Below, one piece after another: positions 55,677 to 64,000 of a stretch of DNA of 64,000 nt (position 1 is the stretch's first letter; each line of letters starts with the position of its first letter). The stretch comes from Setomelanomma holmii (Eukaryota > Ascomycota > Dothideomycetes > Pleosporales > Phaeosphaeriaceae): the NCBI GenBank assembly GCA_010015745.1, contig ML978213.1, forward strand, positions 124,001 to 188,000, read 5' to 3'. Both the position numbers and the translations under genes were made by a program. Under the pieces are notes generated by a model. That model was given only the letters and a program-made list of their open reading frames with translations. It made no database searches and had not been told where the DNA came from.

Positions 55677-57779
55677 TTATCTCACCATCAGCATGTTCTG
55701 GTACTGCTCTGCAAGCACGTCGTCGGTGGCCTTCTCAGATAGCATCATAGTCGGCAATACTGGGAATCCGCCCGGTACCTTCGGAAAACTACTCGCGTCC
55801 ACAACCCTCAACCTATCAACGCCACATACCCAGAACATGCTATCAAACACTGCCATCTTGTCGTCTTCGGACCCAATTCTGGCACTGCTGCTAGCATGAT
55901 GGCTGTAAGCCTGCTCCTTTATATATGTCTTCTTAGACTCGACAGTGCAGTTCTGCCCCCCGATCATACCCTCACAAGGACGAAGCTCGTTGAAGGGAGC
56001 CAAAGAGTTGTGGTCAGAAGGATTCACCTTGGACAACCAGGAGCGCACCCACTCGACACCCTCGTATATTGCTTGGAGGTCCTTGTCGGAGCCGGGCTCT
56101 TTGACGAAGTTGAGATTGATGGCCGATAAATCTCGAGGGTCAGCGGAACGCAGCTCTACGACTCCAGCCTGAGAGCGTGGGTTCATGTGGACAAGAGCAC
56201 ATTCGTACTGACTGGGCCCGTATGTTTCGTTGAAGAAAGGGGGCCGATGCAGAAACCCTGGCCAGAACCCTTCAAAAGCAAAGGACCCGCACCACACGTA
56301 GATGTCGCGTGTAGCCCCTTGAGATGTCTTCCAGAATTTTGGAAATATCTCGGACATGCCTGTGACGGCCCGCTTGCTCAGGGATAAAATGCCAGCCTCG
56401 TAATTATCGGCCACGGAGCGACCAACGCCCAGGCTGTCGGCAGCCACGGGGATCTTAAACTTGTTGAGCTGCTCTTTGGGCCCGATGCCGGACAGAAGTA
56501 GCAATTGAGGAGAGTTGAACGCTCCTCCAGAAATGATAATTTCCTTGGAGGCAAAGACTTTGCCAGCGACTCCCTTATCGGCCGCGTTATATCGAGGATC
56601 TGCGCTGTACATGCTCTTGCCTTGGAGATACTCGACACCTGATGCCTTGGGCTTGTTACCCGTCTTTTTGAAGATGATCTTGATGGCGAGCGTATCGAGC
56701 GAGATCGTGAGCGGGTACTTGCCCGAGCTGGCTGTATCTCGAGCATTATACCCTGGAGATGAGCGCCGGCCATTGGGGTTGATGTGAGTAACGCCTCCCG
56801 AAGGGACCGACAAGATTGTCACGATTGGGTTGGTCGCTATTCATATCGCGTTGCAGTAGGGTGGAGGTATCCGAGGCCTTGAAGCCAGCAGCCTGAGCAG
56901 CGGGCGCTGAGCTGTTTGGCATCTGCGCTCGTAGTGTAGCCAGGGTCCAACATTGTCATATCAAGCCATCCATTATGACCATGCTGGGAGATGCTGTTGT
57001 AGTGCACTCTCTCTGGGCGAATGAGATACTTTCGCATGTTCTCGTGCGACCAGGACTCGTCGCCAGTGAGCTCAGCAATCTCATCCCAATCAGCATCATT
57101 CGGGTTCATCGTAAGACAACCGTTGTGCATCGCGCAGCCACCGAGGGTCCCTGCGTGAGGATAATACTAGAACGTCTTAGCAGAGTTCTATCAGGTAAAG
57201 CAAGTCTGCCTCACAATGCCTTCTGGTTTTGAACCTGCTGGAGGGTCATTCCCAACAAAAAAGTCCCCGTCTGGCTTGCGCCATGTCCGATGGAGGTATC
57301 GCGCTTCTCGCACATCATCATCAGAGTGCCGCACGAAGAAGTCCCTGTAACTATCAGCGCTCTGCCGTATAATGTACCTGAAACGTCCTCGCGTCGCTTC
57401 AGGCTGAAGTATACGCACCATCTGGTTGCCGGATCGTTGCCAGCGGCATTGAAGTTGATCGACTGCAACACGTTCACTGGTTGTCAGGTCAGCATTGTCG
57501 TGTCTTGAGATAGTGTATTCTTTACAATTCTCGGTTTGATCATCTCCGGAGCGAAAGTCGGTGTCTACACTTCATGGTTATTTACGTCGACTACTTGCCT
57601 CCAGCTTCAAGCAGTAACACAGAGTGACCAGCTCATGCAAGATTCGATGCGAGAGGTGCACCACCTGGTCTTGAGCCAACCACAATATACTCGTAGGTCT
57701 TGTTATCAATTTGCGCGAAAGCAGAGGCTTTCGCAGCGATGATTGCGGCCAGCAAGGCGCGAGATGCGGAAGGAACCAT
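55677..57779 (-). pseudogene. Broken secreted GMC oxidoreductase (FAD, glucose-methanol-choline family)
   Basis: ATG at 57779 starts a clear signal peptide (SRALLAAIIAAKASAFA) and the FAD-binding opening YEYIVVGSRPGG. TGA at 57633..57635 then cuts NLA/AGHSVLLLEAG, where the family has a residue, usually Arg. Good exons follow: FNAAGNDPATR; a 74-base intron (57345..57418); DFFVRHSDDD to PPAGSK; a 48-base intron (57167..57214); AGTLGGCAMHNG and SWSHENMRKYL. Two frameshifts are seen, one in the GGG at 56902..56904 and one at about 56812-56822. The remaining C-terminal two-thirds is fully open to 55677 and contains GGAFNSPQLLLLSGIGP, SHHASSSARIG with the catalytic His, and RVVDASSFPKVPGG. The first intron appears to use a GC donor. 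Loss of function seems recent because most of the protein is preserved. Confidence 0.88.
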
Positions 57780-58696
57780 TATGAAGGAGCCCTTTCACGA
57801 GCTGTGAAAGAGGTCGCTGATGGGATATGCGAAGTTCATTCCCGAATCAAACACCTCCTGCATTCGTACGACTGAAGGTCTGCACGCATGCTCACAGTCA
57901 ACGATCACCAGGTATGCGCGAACACAGGGTATTCTGCGCCTGGTTTGGTAGGATTGCCTTGTGCAAATGATTTCAGCATGGAGCAGAGATATTATGCCAG
58001 CATATATGAACGTTTGGACCAGTACAATGAGGTGCCGTAAGAAGGCGAGGGTCGCGTAAGTGATGTGCATACCTTCCCTGTCGGCCATGGTCCCTTGTCT
58101 TTACGCCCGGTTCAAGGTATACTGGCGTATTAATCGCGGCAATATGCCTTTTCCCGGGCGACCAAATAGAGGTGACACCAGCAATGACGATAGGTAGCTT
58201 CCTGCGGCCCGGTATGGGACTTGTGGGGAGTTCTTTGATGACAAGCGGAGACGCTGCACATTTCATTTTAGGAACAGACCGATCTGCAAGGCTGTCTCGG
58301 ACCACGCCTGAGGTGCGAAGAAGAGCAAAGCTACATCTTTTTAGTTGCTTCACTCGCTGAAAAGGGTAACAAAATTGTTGCGGGGTATGTGGGGTGCGGT
58401 GAGCGCGTATGTGCGCCCAAATAGACTTCACCAAGTAGCTGGCGTAAGTAGTGTAAGCATTAAGTACGGCGAGCTTTGAAGGGACAGACAACGATGTTAC
58501 TAGGTCAATATTTTGAACCTGACAACATTTAGTGCTTCTTTTAATGGGTCTCCAACGAACACATTCATAAGCTTCGTTCTGCACATAATGTCGTCTACTG
58601 ACCCAAAGCTGCCTAGCCAAGAGCAATCCTTGTCGAAGTAATACAGCTTCTTTTGAAGGACGGACGTGAGAAGCGCCATGCATTGACGACGGTCCA
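57780..58696. other. Intergenic stretch between GMC remnant and carboxypeptidase
   Basis: About 900 bases. A 236-codon minus-strand frame (57973..58683) begins with ATG but has basic, Cys-rich, repeat-free composition without any known motif and overlaps the expected GMC promoter; I treat it as chance. Nothing else seen. Confidence 0.5.
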
Positions 58697-61120
58697 CTAC
58701 AGCATCAGTAGACACCCAACCACGACTGCAAATGCCACACTTGTGAAGACGCCGAGCTCGAGACCTATAAGTCGCGACGTGGCGGTCAACGTATTTGCAG
58801 CGCCCATTTGCTGGGACGGACCACCGCTGGCTGAGGCACTAGTCGATGGTCTCGGAATTCCAGATGGTCTACTACCGTTGCCTGCTCCAGTTCCATTACC
58901 CACTAGATCAGGGAATAGGGAACTCGTGTTGGCATCAACCACGATCCAGTTTCGCACCAAGGCCGTTCCATTCATCACCGCCTCCCACTGCTCTTCTGTA
59001 CATGTGTCTCTGTCGAGGACATAGCATTGCGAGCCAGGATCCACTACTGGCTCATTCGTAATATTGTAGACATCTTTAGGGCCCTTGGCTGCGTAGCCCG
59101 GGCTTGCAGTGGTCGAAGTGTTACCTGTTGCAATATCGAGGTTGAATAGCGCTCGCTGGAATATCCGGAAGGCACTGAAGATAGACACAGTCAGCGTAGC
59201 TCTTGTAGATAGAGACGGAACGACTTGAGCCTCATGCCAAAGGAATTGAGCAGAGAGAAGAACCAAATCCCACTTACGTCTCGGGTTGGTAGGCAGAAAC
59301 CTCGTGTCCAGCTTCGTATACGCGAGTGAACGATAAGTTGCCATACTGCCTGACTTGACCACCCACGTACGTGCTGTTGACAGTCACATCTGAGTACCCA
59401 GCCGATGCAAAGGAGGCAGCATTAGCATAAGGTATCGCAAGAGAGAGTAACTCGCCACCATACCAATTCTGGGCGTGCAAAGTCAGCGTTCTGCCTCTCA
59501 GCCAATCATCTCACAAGGACTTCTTACACAAGCGTAGTCACGGTCGCCGTATATCAACGTAACCTTGATACCTTCCTCGAGTAGGTATGCTGGATCCTCT
59601 TTCCACCCGGGTCTAGGATAATCGCCAATATTACGGAAAGCGCGTGCCACTGCTGAGTTTGACTGCGTCCAGTTGAGCGGAACTCCTAGTCCTTGCTGTA
59701 CATGAGGTTGATTCAGCCAACTTTCGTACCAAGGCGGAGGATACGAGGCAGCACCTGGTACAGAGATATCGTAGTAATTCAAATCCGTGTCGAAATATGG
59801 GTCGCGAATGTTTGCTGCACAGACTGACTCTGCAGCGTCACAGACTCGGTTGACCGAAATATTGAATCTCTGATTGGTTGGATCGTAAGCCAGGCTCAGA
59901 TTCCGGCATACTTCGATCTGATCGAGGCAACCACCAGTGCGATATAGGTCATCGATAACACCTTCATATCGTGATTCGTTGATAGCCTTGATACCATACG
60001 TGTTGTTGTACATCATTCTCGGATAAGCTGGCCACTGAACATATCGATCCTAGAGATTGGCATATAAACTTAGTGAATGTCACACGTATAGGTAATCAAA
60101 CGGATTTGCTTACGATGCAGTCATTGATGATAAGAAGGGTGTCCAGGTGCAAGAGATGAGTTTGTCCCTGCTCATCCCATGTCCCGTTTGAGATTCGTTC
60201 ATTTTGCTCCTGGAAATATGCGGCAAAAGCTGGCCCATGCCGACCTCCATAGCTTTCGGTCGCTATCGAGATTCTGTTGTCGTTGGGCTTGTGTTGAGGA
60301 AACTCCTGGAACCACACTTGAGCAAAGTGCCAAAGTGCCCTTGCTGAGTTTTCAGTACCGCGCGTGGTTAGGCTAGAGGTTGGTGTACGAAGTCGGTGTA
60401 TGTCTCACATGTATTCCTAACGTCCACGTCACGTACTCGTAGTTCTGGCTTGCATAAGTACCAACGTAAAAACTATTGTTCTGCGCGGGAACCGCGCTCC
60501 AGAAGTCGGCGACTCTAACCGTTCCGGTATAGATGTTGTTGGTAATGTTTGTGAGCTTGTCATAGCTCGTACCAACTTGCACAGGCTGATCAAGATATAG
60601 CATATTGACTGCGACACGTTAGCTCAATGAACGGCCTCTGGGTGAAGTGCTTGGTGCCTCCCGGGCGTCTCAGGCTGCAAGCACATACTTTCGTTGCTCC
60701 ATGACCACTCGTTGAGGATCGTGGAGTTTGAATCAGCATTAATGAAGCAAGGTCCATTCTCGCGCAGTAGGCCCACCATGGAGCTACTACCGGGCCCTCC
60801 ATTCATCCAAATCGACAGCGGCGCATTTGCGGGGTCTTTCCTTGACTCGAAGAACCAGAAGAAGGTGTTGATCTCGTACGTCTGGTTTTGTACCCCAAGA
60901 TCGGCGAGAGCCTGCGCCGGAAGATGAACATAGCCAGAGTAGCTTCTCACGCCTTCAGTAGTCTCGCAAAGATCATTCTGAGCTAGTCATTAGCAAAGAG
61001 ATCCTCAACAGTAAGCTTTCATACCATGCTTACTTCTTTGTATGATATTCTGATGCCACACGTCGTACGTGTCTGTCTCTCCGGAAAAGTCATGCAGAAA
61101 TTTCTGTCATAGCCATCCAT
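58697..61120 (-). CDS. Serine carboxypeptidase (S10 family) with GPI-anchor-like tail
   Basis: Seven exons (61034..61120, 60689..60977, 60437..60608, 60114..60372, 59528..60049, 59278..59468, 58697..59174) sum to 665 residues in one frame. S10 enzymes remove C-terminal residues from proteins, usually outside the cell or in vacuoles. Landmarks: WMNGGPGSSSMVGLL, NMLYLDQPVQVGTSYD, the nucleophile ISIATESYGGRHGPAF, the Asp in LIYGDRDYACNWYGG (across an intron) and the His in FTRVYEAGHEVSAYQPE. A Ser/Thr/Gly-rich linker and terminal hydrophobic segment (LGVFTSVAFAVVVGCLLML) suggest GPI anchoring. The odd point is the N-terminus: no signal peptide is found upstream of residue 1, although the tail implies secretion. 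A missed first exon or N-terminal damage is possible. Confidence 0.88.
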
Positions 61121-61476
61121 CAGGAGTCTGGTTGTCCACTATCAGAGGCATACTCAAGGGAGCGCAGCGCACAGGTTTGTGAGGTGTATGAATTGCTTCG
61201 GTCATGAATAAGTCTGTCGCACTACAAGACACACTCACAACTGGACTACAAAATGAACCTTAAAAGGACAAATGGACTCGACAACCCCTTCCCATGGATG
61301 CCGCAAAACGCCAGACATATGTCACTCCCGAGGACTCATTCCGGCGCGTAAGAAGAAAGGGATCCAACGATCCGTCAAAATGAGCATGCTTGGCCTTACA
61401 CTCGCCGTCGTACCTTTTCACCCTATGTCTCACAAGAATCAAAAATTGGGTATCTGCAAAATTTCTTCCTTCACAA
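61121..61476. other. Spacer between carboxypeptidase and CENP-A genes
   Basis: About 350 bases, promoter of the carboxypeptidase and 3' flank of CENP-A. No convincing upstream signal-peptide exon was found here. Confidence 0.5.
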
Positions 61477-62052
61477 TCAAACAGGAGCTCCCCAGGCTGC
61501 GCGTAATCGGCGAGCGAGCTGTATGTCCTTCTGCTGGATGGTGACGCGCTTGGCGTGAATGGCGCATAGATTCGCGTCGTGGAAGAGATTGACGAGAAAA
61601 GCCTCGGTGGCCTCTTGTAGCGCCATGATGGCCTGGCTTTGCCATCTACTCGGTCCGTCTTCAGTTGTGACTGTTTGCGCAATTTCTCGGACCTGAAGGT
61701 TGTTAGTTCTCCACGTTCAAGTCGGAATATCGTGAATGCACATACAAGTCGCTGGAATGGCAGCTTAAGAAGAAGAAGATCTGTCGACTTCTGGTAGCGG
61801 CGGATCTCGCGCAGTGCTACTGTGCCAGGCTTATAGCGCTTCTTCGCTCGATCCGGCGCAGGTCCAGCTTGTCCAACTGCCGCAGGTCAGTCTCATCGCT
61901 CGAGTACATTGCGCATCATGTGTGAACAAACGTCTTTTACCCGACTCTCTCCGTCCTCCTGTGCTGGGTCTGCCGCCTCGCGATCCGGTGCTTGCTCTTC
62001 CTCCTCGCGACGGACGCGCCTTGTTGCGCCGGGTTGGGGTTTTCGGTGGCAT
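61477..62052 (-). CDS. Centromeric histone H3 variant (CENP-A/CenH3)
   Basis: Three exons (61941..62052, 61746..61876, 61477..61692; introns 64 and 53 bases) encode 152 residues. CENP-A replaces H3 in centromeric nucleosomes and specifies kinetochore position. The N-terminal tail (MPPKTPTRRNKARPSRGG, then a TGSRGGRPSTGG repeat) differs completely from the canonical ARTKQTARKS tail. The histone fold starts KKRYKPGTVALREIRRYQKS and STDLLLLKLPFQRLVREIAQ. Loop 1 reads TTEDGPSRWQSQAI, about two residues longer than in H3 and with Trp in place of Phe, both CENP-A hallmarks. HAKRVTIQQKDIQLARRLR closes the fold, followed by AAWGAPV. Very short reading frames hide this gene, so splicing is essential to see it. 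Confidence 0.95.
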
Positions 62053-62657
62053 GATGCGCTGCTTCGATCTCGAGTCGTTTGAAAACGTCGGGTTGGTAGT
62101 ATTGGGGTCGAAGTTCAAGTGATTTGCAGCAGAACTGGTGGTCTTGGTGGAGACGGGTACCGCGGCGCGTTCAGTGCACGAAAAGTCGCGGTAGATGTCG
62201 AATGCGTCAACACTCAGAAAATGGCAGTGCAGCGACGTAATCTGACGCGCGATGGATGCTGTTCAATAATATGGGCGACGGTGAGGGCGGCGTGTGCAAT
62301 TGCGCCTGCAGATTGGCATTGTCCTAGTATTTGCCGGGGATGACCGTATTGAACCCATTCGAGGGGCTGGGGAATGTGGCTGGTAGGGCAGGAGCACGGG
62401 CCTCACAACTTTGGGGAAGCTGCCACCGCACCGCTGCGATCGCGTGCTGATTAGATAGCGGCTTGGCGCGCAGTCAGACAAGTTACGTAGCCACATGGAG
62501 CACCACTCACCCACTGCCCCAATTTGGGCGGACTGTTGCCGCAACACTCCACCTGTCCTTTCGCTACAACGACTACACGTTCGCATACTTTGCAGTCGAC
62601 CTCAACTCAACGACGGTCGACCATCAGACTTTCCTCAACCGCCTGTGCTGCGAAGAT
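62053..62657. promoter_or_regulatory. Divergent region between CENP-A and Derlin genes
   Basis: 605 bases between start codons. An open plus-strand frame runs from 62463 into the Derlin start but offers no better initiation site. Promoter role inferred. Confidence 0.5.
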
Positions 62658-63538
62658 ATGGCAAACGTACTGGGTGGAGGGGATGGCATGATGGGAGGGT
62701 TTCCGCTGGAACAATGGTTTTACGAGATGCCCGTGTGCACAAGATGGTGGATGACGGCAGCGCTGAGTGCAAGCGTCCTTGTCCAATGCCACATCATCTC
62801 CCCATTCCAGCTCTTCTACAGTGTGCGGACCGTCTTCTTCAAGAGCCAGGTACGCTGAAGTTATGTATATTCGGTCAGGGTATAAGCTTACACTACGATA
62901 GTACTGGCGACTCATAACAACGTTCTTCTACTTCGGTCCACTCAGCCTCGACCTCCTCTACCACATTTTTTTCCTCCAGCGCTACTCACGCCTACTCGAA
63001 GAATCGTCCGGACGCTCGCCGGCCCATTTCTCATGGCTGTTGACATTTGCTTCGACACTGCTGCTCTGCATAGCTCCCATGTTTTCAATGGCATTCCTAG
63101 GATCGGCGCTCAGCAGTACCCTCATCTACATTTGGAGTCGAAAGAACCCGGATACTATGTTAAGCTTTCTGGGCTTGCTCGTATTCAAGGCTCCTTACCT
63201 GCCTTGGGTCCTGCTCATTTTCTCACTTATCATGCACGGGACGGTGCCAAAAGACGAGATGTGCGGTATCGTAGTCGGTCACAGTAGGTCTCTCGAAATG
63301 GCGATAAAGGTTGAGCTAACAAGCAATAGTTTGGTACTACTTTAACGATATCTACCCGCCACTACACGAAGGTCACAGCCCTCTAGATCCGCCGGCTTGG
63401 TGGGTCCGCCTGGTAGAAGGGCGACGTCCCGTGGCAGAGGATCCCGTGGCAGAGGATCCCGTGGCAGAGGATCCCGTGGAAGAGGTAGACGCTGCAGATG
63501 CCCCCATGGACGCTCAAGAAGTTGCACCTATACAATAG
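62658..63538 (+). CDS. Derlin (Der1-like ERAD membrane protein)
   Basis: Exons 62658..62849, 62902..63283 and 63330..63538 (introns 52 and 46 bases) encode 260 residues. Derlins are rhomboid-fold ER membrane proteins that move misfolded proteins to the cytosol for degradation. The protein opens with a Gly/Met-rich stretch (GGGDGMMGGFP), then LEQWFYEMPVCTRWW, FKSQYWRLITTFFYFGPLSLDLLYHIFFLQRYSR, IYIWSRKNPDTMLSFLGLLVFKAPYLPW and GIVVGHIWYYFNDIYPP, all diagnostic. Joins at both introns lie inside conserved blocks (SQ/YW and GH/IWYY). The C-terminal cytosolic tail is acidic with a PVAED repeat and lacks an obvious SHP box, the usual Cdc48/p97 docking motif. Confidence 0.93.
63428..63486 (+). repeat. 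In-frame 15-base tandem repeat in the Derlin tail
   Basis: Unit CCCGTGGCAGAGGAT occurs three times without change, followed by a partial fourth copy with one change (GTGGAAGAG). It encodes PVAED x3 then PVEEV. Perfect identity and a unit divisible by three suggest a young, length-variable coding minisatellite. Confidence 0.92.
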
Positions 63539-64000
63539 CATGGCTAGTTGCATGTTCTGGAGTTGGCGTATATTTCTTGTTCTGAGATACCCTGTCTACG
63601 TTCAGGTAGACTTAATTGCAACCCTGACCCATCATTGAAGTTTCTTGTGGCTCAAGCATCGTATTGAGGCACTCTGTCAACCATCTTGGGATTTGCAGTA
63701 CTACGTGCTCATTTGTTTGAAACACCCTGCATGTATACGCTTCGGTAACAACGGCATGAACGAGTACTTTCCGTGATTTGCAATAGGGCCTCACCAGATA
63801 TTTACCGCTTTAGTGGAGTTTCTCTGATCCCAGAGATCCGGCTAGAATTTGAGGCTCTCGCATTAGCCAATCGATCCTCCTGTGTGCCTGCCATGTTACA
63901 GATATACTAGGCCAAAAAGGGAAGGCACCTTATTCCAGTTAGTATCTCCGCACACGTGCATATCACTACCTCAAGCTTCGTATGAGGCGTTGTGGCCACG
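63539..64000. other. Right-edge non-coding stretch
   Basis: 3' flank of the Derlin gene and about 460 bases to the window edge; nothing recognised. Confidence 0.5.

Noticed and set aside
57973..58683. 236-codon minus-strand open frame beginning with ATG
   Set aside because: No domain, signal or membrane pattern; it covers the expected promoter of the GMC gene and overlaps the carboxypeptidase end. Likely chance.

Overview
The window is nuclear DNA of a filamentous ascomycete (Pezizomycotina, possibly a dothideomycete; the class is inference only). Evidence: intron-poor genes with short 45-80 base GT-AG introns and CTAAC/CTGAC-like branch points, a giant multimodular peptide synthetase, a HET-domain gene, RTA1 and SAT4/PTH11-type membrane proteins, a mitochondrial mS33 gene and a centromeric H3 gene. 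No tRNA, rRNA, CRISPR array or intact transposon was recognised.

Layout. 0.4-2.4 kb: arsenic locus with intact arsH and a broken Acr2-type arsenate reductase. 2.4-6.8 kb: an RTA1-family membrane protein in otherwise gene-poor DNA. 6.8-22.4 kb: one tetramodular NRPS, 5172 residues in two exons, ordered A-T-E-C-A-T-C-A-T-C-A-T-E*-CT; the second E domain has lost its catalytic signature and the last domain looks like a fungal cyclising CT domain. No tailoring gene lies next to it. 22.8-24.7 kb: HET-domain gene. 25.5-52.4 kb: mostly housekeeping genes: GRF-type zinc protein, lipid-droplet hydrolase, Dcp1, OCRL-like inositol 5-phosphatase, GARS lacking the usual AIRS half, RNase III, mS33, hotdog thioesterase, MFS carrier, very-long-chain acyl-CoA synthetase, acyl-protein thioesterase, a small Myb/SANT-like protein, Cwc27 cyclophilin and an MBOAT lysophospholipid acyltransferase. 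Inside it, at 43.7-46.7 kb, lie two tail-to-tail pseudogenes (Dal5-type MFS transporter and O-methyltransferase). 52.4-58.7 kb: gene-poor DNA, a SAT4/PTH11-type gene with a doubtful junction and a secreted GMC oxidoreductase pseudogene. 58.7-63.5 kb: serine carboxypeptidase, CENP-A and Derlin.

How they work together. The housekeeping genes are largely in divergent pairs with short shared promoters (Dcp1/5-phosphatase, RNase III/mS33, thioesterase/MFS, Cwc27/MBOAT, CENP-A/Derlin). The accessory genes (arsenic, NRPS, HET, MFS/OMT, SAT4, GMC) sit in separate patches, and four clearly carry inactivating lesions. Long genes such as the NRPS are fully open, so the lesions are unlikely to be general sequence error. 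Intron joins were read by eye: each keeps frame and restores family-like sequence, but none is experimentally shown.
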